From Clavelina lepadiformis (Eukaryota > Chordata > Ascidiacea > Aplousobranchia > Clavelinidae): a stretch of 64,000 nucleotides of DNA. The notes beneath the pieces were generated by a model. The model saw only the letters and a list, made by a program, of their open reading frames with translations. It searched no databases and was not told where the DNA came from. Where the stretch lies: the NCBI RefSeq assembly GCF_947623445.1, contig NC_135244.1, positions 248,001-312,000 of the forward strand, written 5' to 3'. Made by a program: the position numbers and the translations under genes. Of this stretch, positions 25,470 to 37,219 are shown in pieces. The first letter of the stretch is position 1. Each line of letters opens with the position of its first letter.

Positions 25470-26021
25470 ATGTCTGCAACGAAGTGGGGAGTGCAGGTCT
25501 TGTCCAAAGTGAAACCAGCCCGTTCGGTTAACATCAACTGGGAGGTCGGGAAACATAGAAATCAGCTAGAACTGATTCAAGAGGACGCAGGGAAGCTGGA
25601 ACGTAACCTGCAGAAGATAAACTACACGGCGAGCGAATATTGCAAAGTCGGATTACTCCACCATGACCAGCTGAAGGAGTCTGATCCAGTGGTGCAGGAA
25701 GCGCGTAAACGTATGACTGACGAGGAGGTGCAAGCGAGATACTTCCGTGTCAATAGAGCTCTCCTGATGTCCGCCAACCACCAGATCCTTCCACAAGATG
25801 AGTGGACTCCGATGGACGCAGATCACAATTACCTCCAGGAGCACCTCAACGATGCGAGAAACGAAATGAAGGAGAAGAAGCTCATGAAGTGCGCGACGCT
25901 CGACTTTGAAGACCGACAAGATCGTCTCCTCTCCATTCCATTCCGCTTCATGAATTACATAGAAATATCACGGATGCGACAAAAGTTAAAGGCTCAGTTG
26001 GTGGCGCCACAGCTCGCATGA
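25470..26021 (+). CDS. UQCRB-like protein (complex III subunit 7) with both ends extended
   Basis: A single-exon frame of 183 residues. Residues about 50-148 match the UQCRB family: ASEYCKVGLLHHDQL corresponds to the human segment AAGFNKLGLMRDD, then ARYFRVNRALLMSANHQILP to the human MFRIKRALDLNLKHQILP, and DEWTPMDADHNYL to EQWTKYEEENFYL. UQCRB sits on the matrix side of complex III and supports ubiquinone binding and assembly. Human UQCRB is 111 residues; here about 35 extra residues precede the domain and about 35 follow it (DFEDRQDRLLSIPFRF to the end). A start at the first ATG is supported by an AG acceptor 20 bp upstream (25449). AATAAA lies at 26115-26120. It may be the only UQCRB or a divergent paralogue; that cannot be judged from this window. 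Confidence 0.88.
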   Translation: MSATKWGVQVLSKVKPARSVNINWEVGKHRNQLELIQEDAGKLERNLQKINYTASEYCKVGLLHHDQLKESDPVVQEARKRMTDEEVQARYFRVNRALLMSANHQILPQDEWTPMDADHNYLQEHLNDARNEMKEKKLMKCATLDFEDRQDRLLSIPFRFMNYIEISRMRQKLKAQLVAPQLA

Positions 26022-27089
26022 CGACCCTCATTTATTTGAACTGATTGAGATGTCTATGTTTGTTTTGGCAAAGTTGCTTTAAAATTTCGAAACCTTAAAT
26101 TTCTGTGATTGTTAAATAAAAGTATGAGAGGAAATGTTTCTGTTCCTGTGCTTTTAATCGTCAACAAGCGGTAAAAAATGCCAGCTTTATACACTTTAAA
26201 CTAGGGTTGTGCGCTAAAGAATAATTTGCTTTTCTAGAATAGGCCAAATCCAGTCTTTTCTGTCCTATGCAAGAATAATTTTAATGTCGACTAATTCGCC
26301 AAGTGAGTTGAATGATTCCGTCAATGGCTGTTAAGTATTTGAATTTCCTGACTGTCGTATGTTCAATGCATCATGTAGTGACTAAACTCATAACAGCTCA
26401 TGTATGACACTGCCTGACTTGAATCGTGTGTTGTGAGAACAAGGAAATCGTCTGGTCAAACGATTTTCTCCGACTAAAAAAGCGTTTCCCCGACAAGTCA
26501 GCTTCAAAAAGTTTAAAACATCAGTTAAATTTGATTAAGATCTCTCGCGATATCTTCTATAATGACAAGTTATTCTACGACGTACCGAGGCGCCAATGAA
26601 ACATTCCCTTTGTTCTGTCGATATCTTAAAACATTTATCTTGTGCCTTGTATGATGCAAGCAGTCAAGCTTCACCGGCCCAACAATCTAATCCTTTCTAT
26701 TGTCTTGTCATAATCTGATCATTAAGTTGAATTTTTCCAACCGATAAAAGTGAGATTAGATTTGTTGCTCATATTTGACATTTTTAAAAGTGTCTTCGCA
26801 AATTCATAAGACTCCATTGTTATTCAGCGATATACACTAGAAATAAGGTTGTCGTACAGTCATGTGGAAACTTTTATAATCAACTATTGCAAATACTAAC
26901 ACACATAGAAATCATAAACAATACAACATTTTAAACGAAACATTAATAGAAGTCATATGTGACGAAGGCAAACACTGAATTAAACAAGCAAGTGACATCA
27001 TCAAATTCGTGAATATTTTCTCTGCACCATAAATAAAACCAGCATTTGCAGCCAAAGGGAGGTCATATCCGATGTTGCATTCAGCCAAA
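26022..27089. other. Intergenic region between convergent UQCRB-like and KLHL18 genes
   Basis: Past the UQCRB-like poly(A) signal the sequence is AT-rich and without supported coding content. It must also contain the 3'UTR of the minus-strand KLHL18 gene; I found no clear minus-strand AATAAA close to its stop. Confidence 0.4.
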
Positions 27090-28817
27090 TTACATTGATA
27101 GAGGAACCGCTCCGACACCAACGCCGCCATCGTGTGCCCACATACGGTCTGAATCTTTCCACGAATTCAACTCGGGGTCATAAACTTCGACCGAGCTGAG
27201 GTTTGAGCACCCGTCGTAGCCCCCGAGGGCGTAGATTTTACCTCCGCTGATCGTCACCCCCACCCGGCTCCTCCTCATGCTCATCTGGACCACAAAGCTC
27301 CATTGGCTCGTTACTCGGTCGAACACTTCGACGGATTTAAGAAATTTCTGGCCGTCATATCCTCCGAACACAAACATACGACCTTGCAGTGACGCAACTC
27401 CATGGCGACATCGCTTGGAGAGCATGGGCACGCTCATGCACCATTTATCTTTCTTCCGGTCGTAACTTTCAATTGTGTTGAAGATGGAGAGTCCGTCGTG
27501 ACCTCCGAGGACGTACACAGTCCCTTCGAACACCCCGACAGCAGCAGCACTCCTGGACTTGTTCATTTTGCTGATGAACTGCCATGTCTGGGTGTGGGGT
27601 CGATACACCTCGCACGTGCTCAACGAGTCAACCCCGTTGTACCCCCCACAGACAAATATCTGGTCGTCGTGGGCAACACAACCAAGCGCACTTCGTTTCT
27701 CGTGCATCGGTTTGATGTCGCACCACTCATCCGTGTCAGGCGTGTACATCTCCACCGTGTTCAACCGGTGCATGCCGTCGTAGCCCCCCACAGCATAGAG
27801 CTGGCCTGCAAGAACAGCCACCCCCACTCTGCTGCGACACGTGCGCATTGGTGATGTCATTTCCCATCGTCCAATCATTGGGGAGTATTTTTCGACAGTG
27901 TTCAGTGCTTCCCCTGCTGAGGTGATTCCCCCAACAGCATATATGGTGTCTTGGATCTCGGTGCAATATCTCGGCCGAACCATGTTCGGGGGAAACTCCG
28001 ACCTTCTGTCCGGCATCAGAAGATAATCCTTCGCTTTATCGACGAGATCTCTGCATCTGAGGCAGGACTTGGCTGCGGGATCAACCTGCACCACATCGGC
28101 GAGAAACTCCGGTCGTAGGAGCGGTAGCCGGACCTGTTGTAAAAGCTCATCCATCCATTTGTTCCTCGTCTCGTCGTCGTACTTCACCCACGCAGCAGCC
28201 GCGTAAAACACCTGCTCCTCCGACTTCACATTCAGTTCATTCTGCGATAAAATGTTGATCACATTTTCTTTGGGAAGTTGAAGGAACTCCTCGGATTTTG
28301 ACACTTCCACAAAGTGCTGGTGGAGGTAACTGTTTGCTCTCTCCACCAAGGGGGCGCACATCAGCATTTCTCCGAACTGTCTCACGCCCAAGCAATTGGA
28401 CGGGTGGAGTCGCTTCTTGATGAAGGTGCAACAAAAATTCTTTACGGCTTGTAGTTGAAGATAGTTTGCTCCGACCATTATCGCCTGCACATTGTTCACA
28501 TTGACAGTGATGTGGCCGCTGTACGCGTAGTTTACCAGCACCTCCAGGGCATCTTCGTCGATGCCTTGAATTACAATTTCATTTTTGCTCGTCTCCAACA
28601 TGTCTGACGTGAACATGCTGCTAAAATATGGGATGGAAGCAGCAAGAATGATGCGATGCGCCGAGAACTTGTTGCCACCAACTTTTAAAGTGACGTCACA
28701 CATCTTTCCCTGTCTTCGAATATCTTGCATTGTAGAGAAAGCTTCGAAGGCAAAGTTGTTCGCTTGCATCGTTTCTTCTGCGACTTCATTCTCAAATTCT
28801 CCCCATCCAAGCATCAT
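27090..28817 (-). CDS. KLHL18: Kelch-like protein 18, Cullin-3 substrate adaptor
   Basis: One uninterrupted coding exon of 575 residues, the full family length (human 574). It has a BTB domain at about residues 33-137 ([25 protein letters not shown]) for binding Cullin-3, a BACK domain at about 140-243 ([24 protein letters not shown]), and six kelch repeats from about 285 to 572, each with a GG-Y/W pattern ([35 protein letters not shown]). The family recruits substrates such as Aurora A to a CUL3-RBX1 ubiquitin ligase. Human KLHL18 shares [56 protein letters not shown] and the C-terminal GGVGVG. The start Met is the first in frame; an extra 5' exon is possible. Identity is secure. Confidence 0.96.
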   Translation of the reverse strand: MMLGWGEFENEVAEETMQANNFAFEAFSTMQDIRRQGKMCDVTLKVGGNKFSAHRIILAASIPYFSSMFTSDMLETSKNEIVIQGIDEDALEVLVNYAYSGHITVNVNNVQAIMVGANYLQLQAVKNFCCTFIKKRLHPSNCLGVRQFGEMLMCAPLVERANSYLHQHFVEVSKSEEFLQLPKENVINILSQNELNVKSEEQVFYAAAAWVKYDDETRNKWMDELLQQVRLPLLRPEFLADVVQVDPAAKSCLRCRDLVDKAKDYLLMPDRRSEFPPNMVRPRYCTEIQDTIYAVGGITSAGEALNTVEKYSPMIGRWEMTSPMRTCRSRVGVAVLAGQLYAVGGYDGMHRLNTVEMYTPDTDEWCDIKPMHEKRSALGCVAHDDQIFVCGGYNGVDSLSTCEVYRPHTQTWQFISKMNKSRSAAAVGVFEGTVYVLGGHDGLSIFNTIESYDRKKDKWCMSVPMLSKRCRHGVASLQGRMFVFGGYDGQKFLKSVEVFDRVTSQWSFVVQMSMRRSRVGVTISGGKIYALGGYDGCSNLSSVEVYDPELNSWKDSDRMWAHDGGVGVGAVPLSM

Positions 28818-30128
28818 ATTACAAGATTTCTCTGTAAAAATAAAACCATTAATTGGATGAATTTAGAAATTTGTTCACAGCATGAAATTATTCTCAGCAA
28901 TAAGGTGAGATTGTCAACAACAATAGAAGAAGTGAAAGCGAAACAATTGAAGAGTTTGCTTTGCAGCGTACCGGATAAATATGCCAATAAATAAACTGTA
29001 ATATAAACCAACGTTATACTTATAAAGTTATAACAAAGAATATGCAGCATAATAGAAAATGCGTGATGATAAATTGGCATGTAAATTAACTTTCTGCACC
29101 AGATATTGTGCACCCCAAGCACCATTCAAACTGTAGAGATTAAGAATGAACGTAATGGATATCATACTAAGGTATGTGCAACTGCTACACAAATCTATGC
29201 AAAGTTTACAGTTTTCTTTCGAGTTAAAAAGCTTCATAAACAAGGAAAGTAGCCTGGCAGTTTCCTGCGAGGTTGTTAGGATCAAATCGCTGAGCTGACT
29301 TGTAGGTTACTTTGGCGCTCAACAAAACCTGGTCTCACCTGCCTTGTCGATGAGGTTCATTGATGAACAATTCTTCAGCATTTATTTCAACTGCAAAGAC
29401 ACAAAATTCTGCACAAGCCAGCGCTTATACAGCTAAGAATTCCCTGTCAATTGTATAAAAACACGCCGATCACAATATCCAACGCCTGTTGCATAAGCGA
29501 TGTGCTTTATGACGTAAACCACGAACCGTGAGCTTTTCAGGAAACGAAAAAGGCAACTGCGTCAGACAAAATGACGTCAATGAAAAGAAATAATTGCCGT
29601 TTACAAAGAATGCACCTCTTGTTAAATCTTATGAGTTTACGATGTGATTATAAGCACATTTCTGCTTTAATTATTATTAAACTTTATGTACATTGCTTGA
29701 TCATTGGCCATCTGAAGTCCACAAAAACAATCAACACTTTTGTCTCAATATTACACCGCCTTTGAACATAAGTGGCAACATGCTCAATTAAAGTAGTGAA
29801 GCATTTCACAGAAATTAAGAGACGGAACAATGGCGCCAAGTTGGAATGAGATAAGACTAAAATGCGCATCGATGCATGAGATATGTTGCCTTATGTCCCA
29901 ACCACGGCAGATTTGTAAACCTGGCAAACCACTATAATCCAGGTCAATTAGCATTATTAGGCCTTGTTAAATTGTTTCGGTATCCAATATGATGTAGTTT
30001 TGTATGACGCTTGTGGTTTGATTAAGGTGCTAAATCTGGACTAGCAAGCAAGTCATTCACTGGATTTGCATCAGGATAGTTTTACTGAATAGGAACAAGT
30101 AGTGTTATGTGGTCTTGATCGTGTAACA
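28818..30128. other. Region upstream of KLHL18
   Basis: Contains the presumed KLHL18 promoter and 5'UTR. Frames of up to about 103 codons here have no recognisable domains. A TGACGTCA octamer sits near 29570. Nothing else is supported. Confidence 0.35.
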
Positions 30129-30624
30129 CAGGGGTGTCAAACTCAATCGCACCAGGGGCCAAAACTCAAAACTTATTTAAAGTCGCGGGCCATAAGGATA
30201 AAACTTGATTGAACGTTTCATGACACGAGTACATGAACTGGAACAGGCAGCGAAACAACACCAATTATTTGATGTTTTTGACGATTTTTGACTGGGCTAT
30301 TTTTGATTATTCTTCTCTTACATCATTATGTTTCATTCATCTCCTTGCAAAAGCATTAAAGAATTAACAAACAATAAAGAAAAAAGCAGCCCAGATTACA
30401 AGCGTTAGAATAAATCGATTTATTCTATCGTATGATGGGCAACTGTTGTGCTGCTGTATTGTGCGATTTGTTATAATCTTGTTTCTTGCTTGAAAAAAGT
30501 AAGTTATAGCCTACAATGATCTCGCGGGCCGGAAATAGTTCAATGTATAAATTAGCATTGCGGGCCAAGTTTTATTGTAAAGCGGGCCGGATGTGGCCCG
30601 CGGGCCGGGAGTTTGACACGTATG
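30129..30624. mobile_element. hAT-type MITE, 496 bp, perfect target duplication
   Basis: It begins CAGGGGTGTCAAACTC and ends with the complement of CATACGTGTCAAACTC, so the inverted ends match except for three bases near the tip. The flanks are gtgtaaca on both sides (30121-30128 and 30625-30632), an exact 8-bp duplication. Both subterminal regions are rich in GCGGGCC. The CAGGGGTGTCAAACTC end is widely seen among hAT non-autonomous elements. There is no coding content; the intact duplication suggests a fairly recent insertion. Confidence 0.92.
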
Positions 30625-30632
30625 GTGTAACA

Positions 30633-31624
30633 TGATAGTCTTTATTAACGTGCGTATATTTAGTATTTACAATGACGTGGCTTCAGTTTATCTGATGGAT
30701 CACCACAACATGTCCTGTTTAACGAGGTCAGCAGCTTCCAACAGTGGCAAGTATGACAGAGAAATTAAAACTCGATTTTCTTTTACAGAGAGATCATATT
30801 TTTGTTCCGTTATATGCTTGTTATTGCTAGCCCTGCTTTCTTAGCATTCTTTTCAAATTTTTAAAACAAAGCTTCAGTTGGAAATAGTGCACTTATAGCT
30901 GACCCTAGATAAATATATGGTGTAGGAAAATAGCGCAAAGAGCAAAATGATATCACACATATGTAAGGTAAATAACAATAACGGGGCATCGCACAGAGAC
31001 GGGGAGAAAGGTGGCGACGCAGAGAAAGGTATGAGTGAGCATTAATTATACGACTGACACATTAAGTGTGTTTATTACTACTAACTTTTCGGGGGCGGTT
31101 GTGTGAGAGTCGACAAATATAACTTGTACATTGCTGCTGGTTGTGTTTTTTTGTTGCAGGAGTCAGTAGGTTTGTGTAAACGCAATAAAAATTATAATCC
31201 ACCGGCAAACTAAGACTGTTCCTAAGATTGGCTTGTAATGAAATGGTTGTTTGTCGTACCTTAACCTGTAAGGGCGACCACTTCAATTACAATGTTGTCT
31301 GTTGAATAGTTTATTGTCCTCGAAGTAAATGAGCCTCAAGGTCGTTATTTCGCTTTTCTTAATCTTAGAATTAATTGTACACCTCGACAACTTTATATTC
31401 TGATTATATTGAAGCTTCTTTGAACGAATACATCAAGATAAAACATTGGTACAGCAACTACAGCATAAAGTCCTACATGTTGCGGCGTTGTTCGTAATGG
31501 CAAGAAGAGACTGATAGTGATAACTCTTAATTCATAATATTATCACAGGCTCATATCGCGCTAATTAGCTACAGACGAGGCAATCAACAATCATTGTGAC
31601 ATTGGCATTAATCAACAACAACTA
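30633..31624. other. Intergenic spacer between MITE and long-arm element
   Basis: AT-rich, with no supported gene or structure beyond a short purine-rich stretch near 30985-31035. Confidence 0.35.
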
Positions 31625-33543
31625 ATCAACGTCACGAGTTGTTTTCGAAATGCTGAAATTTTATTTTGGGATCTTGCAATTCAGTTGTTGACCGGACTTG
31701 AATTCTCCTTAATTACCTCGTTTGAACTGGTGTGTCACATATATACCGATGTAATGTTTGCAATCTTCCCTTTTACCCTTTTACGTTATCGATTCACTGG
31801 TTACTACAGCGCAATGTAACATTCAGTAAGCTTTGCCCGAAGGTGAAAGCCTTTGTGTCTGATAATAAATAAAATGGGAACTTTATCATTTAGTCATATG
31901 CATAGACAGAATTTAAGCTACTAACAGTATAGTCACGCCGTTTGAGAAATGAGAACTCATATCATCGAAGCAGAAGTAAAACAAGTCATCAACTATCAAT
32001 CGTCCTCGTTCATATTCAAACAATTACCGCCAGCATATGCGGTCTTTATGACAGGTATGTTTGTTGTGTAATACTTCACACAAGTAATACAGCAACGAAC
32101 CAAATATTTGTCATAATATTTTAAAGTTTCATTTCGTTTATTTTAAATATGAAGCCATCACATAAATATTTTCGATTTAGTTTTAGCTATAACAATTAAA
32201 GCCGTAAAGTAAACCATTAAAAGCGGTTTTAAGTTCAAGTTAGACCACTTTAAGCTGTATAAGTTTTAACATAAGATGTCTATAAACAAAATAGCAGAAA
32301 GCGTTATTTACATGGATGCATAGAGATCTTATAAACAAATGTTTGGCATCAAACTTGTTTTTTTTTCTACTGCACATCGTCGTTGTTGTTTGTTTTTTTG
32401 CAAAAAACTGAGCTAATCTGTTCTTGTTGTCACACAATTCAACGGAGTTGAAGGACAAGTTGAATTTGGCCTATGTTTGTAAATGATAGAAATATACAGC
32501 AAAAGCTTTCTTTGACGAAATTCGCAGAGTGACAGAGATTTGGACCAAAAACAGCCACAGCACAAGTTAAGGTAAAAATATGTGATGTTTTCAAGATGAA
32601 AAAGGTGAGACTGTATAGGGCCAGACTGCAGAATATGGCAGGTGTACAACCTATAGTAAATACAGCTATGATTAAACTTAACATTGTATTAGGTGTGCTA
32701 TTGCTTGTGCATTCTTTCAAATGCAGTAGTTTTCCAAACATAATTACTTTCAGCTGTGACATTCTGATGCTTTATTATTATGACAACCTCACTGCTGCTC
32801 CTGGCCAACTAAAATTTCCCCAATTTCTAGGAGAACTTGGGAACAACATTAAAATACTCAGCGAGCCTAATTTAGCTGAACCAGTATTATTAGGCTATGA
32901 CAAATAATAATTCGTTGTTTTGTTACTTGTGTGAAGTATTACACAACAACCATATTCGCCATAAAAATCGTGTATACTGGCAGCTATTATTAGTTACTTA
33001 AATTCTGTCTATACAAATTATTAAATGATAAAGTTCCCATTCTATTTTTTAACCGACACAAAGGCTTTCACCTTTGGGAAAAGCTTACAGCATGTTCCAT
33101 TGCACAGTAGTAACAAGTGAAAAGGTAAAAGGGAAGATTATTGTTACAATATGAGCGAAGACGATTGATGGTTGATAACTTGTTTTGCTTCTGCTTCGAT
33201 GATATGAGTTCTCATTCCTCAAACGGCGTGACTATGCTGTTTAGTTGCTTAATTCGGTCTATGTATATTACTAAATGATAAAGTTCCCATTTTTATATAT
33301 TGTCAAAGACAAAGGCTTTCACCTTTGAACAAAGCTTACTGCATGTTACATTGCGCAGTCGTAATAAGTGAAATAGTAAAAGGGTAAAAAGGAAAGATTG
33401 CAAACAACAGTATTTATCTATGGCACACAAGTTCAAGCGAGGTAATTTATCTGAATTTAAGTCTGGTCAACAACTGAATCGCAAGATCCCAAAATAAAAC
33501 TTCAGCATTCACAAAACAACCCATTACTCGTGACGTAACCATC
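31625..33543. mobile_element. Composite element with long inverted arms, copy 2
   Basis: The left arm at about 31630-32120 matches the left arm of the element at 20022 (same TTATTTTGGGATCTTGCAAT, CCGAAGGTGAAAGCC and GTTTGAGAAATGAGAA landmarks), and its reverse complement returns at about 32895-33540. The right arm holds an internal tandem duplication: the block with TTAAATGATAAAGTTCCCAT and GGCTTTCACCTTTG occurs at about 33000-33140 and again at about 33245-33400. The roughly 0.77 kb interior shares no evident similarity with the 1.7 kb interior of copy 1. Interior frames (32439-32762 minus, 32596-32907 plus) are not recognisable. It is probably an old, non-autonomous copy. Confidence 0.75.
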
Positions 33544-33980
33544 AGAGGCTATTAATTATTATTAGACAGAGAGAGAGTTGCGATTTGATGGCTCGCTCAT
33601 TACTTTTTGCTTTGCATATTTAAATTAGACGAATGTGTTATATGATATAAATCCACACATTTGTACGATAATACTAAAGTTTGGGAGTAACAAGCCAAGA
33701 TTTATGCTATTTCTCCCAATTACTGTAATCCAGAACGTGTATTTACAGTTGAATTAAATCCGTTAGAGCCATTTTTAGCAACAGAATTTTCTGTGAAATG
33801 TAAATGGTTCTGCAAGGGGGGATCCAACATAATGAATCGAACGACAAAAAATGCTCCTTTTGGAACGGACAACACCCCTGTTCTTGAACTTAAAATTGTG
33901 GGAGGGAAAAGAGTGGAGGTTCTTTCTAAAAAAGCTGAACTAGCAAGCAGGTGATCATGATCATTATCTAAAAGCAATCC

Positions 33981-36281
33981 ATGGATCCTGGAATTTATTT
34001 AATTTTTCTTCAATTTTTTTTAAGTGAGTTGTGGAAAAATGTAAAGTCACCAGCACGAGGTCCCCATGGCACACCGTCCATGCTGACTCAGCCAAATTTT
34101 CGAGCTTATGAATACTCTGATCTTCAGAGGGGTTACAGCACGGCGATGCAGCACGAGACTGCCAGAGACGTAAGAATATCGAAGTTCTCTTGTCATTTGT
34201 TTTTATGAAAATAATTCATGTGTTTTTCCCCACAGGTCACGTCTTACACTTCTCCATTCGGAGACCGGACTCGATCTTATCGGCACGGGGTCCCGGCCAT
34301 CAACAAACACCCGGTATTACCCCCAATTGGAGTATCGCAACCCCCAGGTAGGTTTGGTTGTCATAGACATCATAGAACTGATAAATTAGCTCAATAATGA
34401 ATTGATTTCATTCTTGTTTTAAAGGAAACAATTTTATTTCGGAATCTTTCCATCACGAAGAGTTATCGGACTCTATGGCGCCATCTAGTGATGAGTCACT
34501 TGCAGATTTAGTATCACGGAGATTGAGAGGATTCAACAACAATAAAATGAAGTAAAGAAACTTGTTGTTGACTAAATATATCTTCTGATGTAGAAATTTT
34601 AACTTCGATTAAACTGTCAGAAATTTCTTTTTGTCATTAGTTAATGGTAAATGTGATGTTTATTGCAGAGACATGTACGTTGAATTAAGTGGGTTTGATC
34701 GTCACATGACAGGATTTGTGAACGAGTCGCAACTGAGTCTCGTCTTTCTCCGCCACGACCTCCCCCTCAAATTATCAACCATCAAAATATTGATGCACAA
34801 GTTTTCAGGTGTGGATATGCTCCATTGTTCTAATCTAATAGAGTTGTGACATCACAATTAATGGTCCATTCATCTGTAGATTCAAATAATCTACATGAGA
34901 TCAATTACGAGAAGTTACTTCAATTTTTGTCATCGTGCGCCGCAAACCGTGGCTCACGATTGGATCGATCCAGGGTTGAAAGGTGAAACAAGAAAGGTTG
35001 CGATGAATCTTTTCAAGGAATTATCATGATTGTCTCTTTTCTAAGATCTCCGGAACCTCCCAAGATGAATGAGGCTGATCCAAGTTCTCATAGACATCAT
35101 AGTCCACCTGCATCCGAGGTGGACGAGAAGATGGTGAGCTTGTTGGAGGAGCAACTCGCCGATGTTGATGAGGTTGATCTGGATGCAATGAAGAAACAGA
35201 TGATGAAAGCCGACAGGTTAAACTCTCACAACATCCCTGCGTAGCTCCAGTCTTTATTGAAACAAAGTTAATCTTTGATCCAGACTCGAAAATGGTGAAA
35301 TACACGCGGACAAGATCGTTGAAATATTCCTCAACCAAAGAATCCCACTAACCAGCTCAGTTCTCACGAAGATGCTGCAACGATCCGAAATTGCTCAAGG
35401 AATGGTGAAGTGAGTTGTAAATCTTTGTCAAATACTGTTCCTCGTTAAACAAATTGGTCTCATCACCCCAGCTGGCGTCTCTTTCTTCTGCCACTTGCTC
35501 ATGCGTGCCACCGACTCAACCTCGGAAGCCACCACCTCTCCCACGTGACCTCACCGGAAAAATCGGCATTGTCTACGTCATCGTCGATTAATTCCGTTCT
35601 CTCTCGCCAAGAACCACTTCCAAGCTCAGGTATATTTATGTGATTTCTTTTTACGTTTGTCGTGATCTGTGAGGTTTCAAATTCAATAGTAATTGCTAAG
35701 TTACCTCATAACTGATGACATCATCAAACATATAGCGTCGGTTCGTGAGACCTCGGCTACCCAGGCCCCAACCCCTGAGCCTCACCGAGAAAGAAATAAA
35801 AATGGGGTATTCCCTCAATCAAGAAGTAAGTTCTTGTTGAAATGATTGTGACGTCACTGATTTGTAATTGCCATTTCCACCGCAGTGTGGGACGGGGAGG
35901 AAAAGCCCTCCATCGAGGAGGAGGATTCGTCTCCACGCAGAACAGATCTATGGATGAGGAACTTCACGAGACTTGCGCACGCTCTCAGGAACTATCACCC
36001 TTTCAAATCTGGTGACCTCATCTCGCCTCAATTACGTCAAGTTTACGTCACAACTAATGCTGACGTTTCGCTTCACTGATTTTGCAGACGCCCTCCCGCG
36101 CACTGAAGTGGAACGGATGGCGGCCAACTACAACCTCATATACAGCCTTGGCTTCTCCAACAAGAAACTCGATGACGCAATAAAACGCGCCGTGACGTCA
36201 GAGGGGAAACCCCTCGATAAGCAGACGGTGGCGGTGGAGAAGTTATTGTCTGCTTTGCTCGGCTCGTATCAGAACCTGTGA
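33981..36281 (+). CDS. C1orf87/CREF orthologue (EF-hand-related, uncharacterised)
   Basis: Eleven exons: 33981-34169 (start uncertain), 34236-34347, 34425-34551, 34669-34808, 34880-34982, 35046-35216, 35284-35409, 35472-35629, 35736-35825, 35886-36011 and 36088-36281; all phases close, giving up to 511 residues (human 546). Segments line up in order with human C1orf87: SYRHGVPAI with SYVHGIPRR; a helix block with TGFVNESQLSLVFLRHDLPL and STIKILMHKFSG; NYEKLLQFL; NWRLFLLPLAHA; and the C-terminal block TDLWMRNFTRLAHAL to NYNLIYSLGFSNKKLD. The human protein is described as a carcinoma-related EF-hand protein of unknown molecular role; I see no complete canonical calcium loop here. The first 14 residues of the modelled exon cover a polypyrimidine tract ending in AG at 34022-34023, so the real 5' exon may lie upstream. 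AATAAA is at 36579-36584. Confidence 0.86.
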
Positions 36282-37219
36282 TGCCACCTAGTGGTCAATG
36301 CAACTCGGAAGATTGTAATGTTCTAGTTTTTATCATTCTTCGCATTACCTATGACATCACATATCTTCAAATTCTTACAAGTTACTGGTGACGTCATTTG
36401 AGCCACCATAACAAACTTTAGATGACGTGATATTTGCGCACGCAGTAGATTAGCGCCCACGATTAGGAATATTTTCAGAAGAGTTTACACACAACAGCCG
36501 TCAGGTGGCGCTGTGGTTCCGTTGTTCAACTTGTAGCGTGTCTCGTCAATTTGCACAAAATTAGTATTTTCAAAGCTGAATAAACTTTCAATGTAAATAT
36601 TAGAACTTTTTGTCTAGATTGTAAGTCGGAGGGGGTGGAAACCCGGGCCCCATTTCCTTAAAATCAGCAAACTGGGTAATCAGCTCGGTCCTTGAGGAAC
36701 AACCACGTCCCACATAAACATCTAATAAGATTTCCTCAATATTTTTGCAGCTTTTGGAGTTAAAGTCTAAATTTAGCATTAATTAGTCACTAGATGACTA
36801 AAATCAGTTCTTGGATGTGAAAATCTCAACCGGCGGCAAGACTTTCATAGACATCTTACACAATCTTTGTGTTTAAATGTTACCGCTCTAAAACCGTTTC
36901 TCTGAAGACCAAAACCGTCGTAGATGTGCAGAAATGAACAAAGGAGACCCGAAGAAGTGAAATTAAATACGGTGCAAGCTACGGATCGACAGGTATTAGC
37001 ACAGTAGTTGTAGCGCATGCGGTGCTGAAGTAGCATCCGCCACTAATTAAAGCCGCGTTCCCCATATTTATGCGCTGATGAACATCTTCGGGTTATGAGA
37101 GTGTTGACATCACGTGGTTTCTCGCAGCTAAATTATCGTCGCGTCCGAATTCCTGACGATCCGATCACATGATCTGGCCTCCCATAAATACATCCGAGAT
37201 CATTCCAGGTCGAAACCCG

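Noticed and set aside
27402-27854. 150-codon plus-strand frame and other plus frames within 27277-28026
   Set aside because: Antisense shadows of the KLHL18 kelch repeats.
32439-32907. Frames of 107 (minus) and 103 (plus) codons inside the second long-arm element
   Set aside because: Hydrophobic but unrecognised, mutually overlapping and without splice or poly(A) support; not called as genes.
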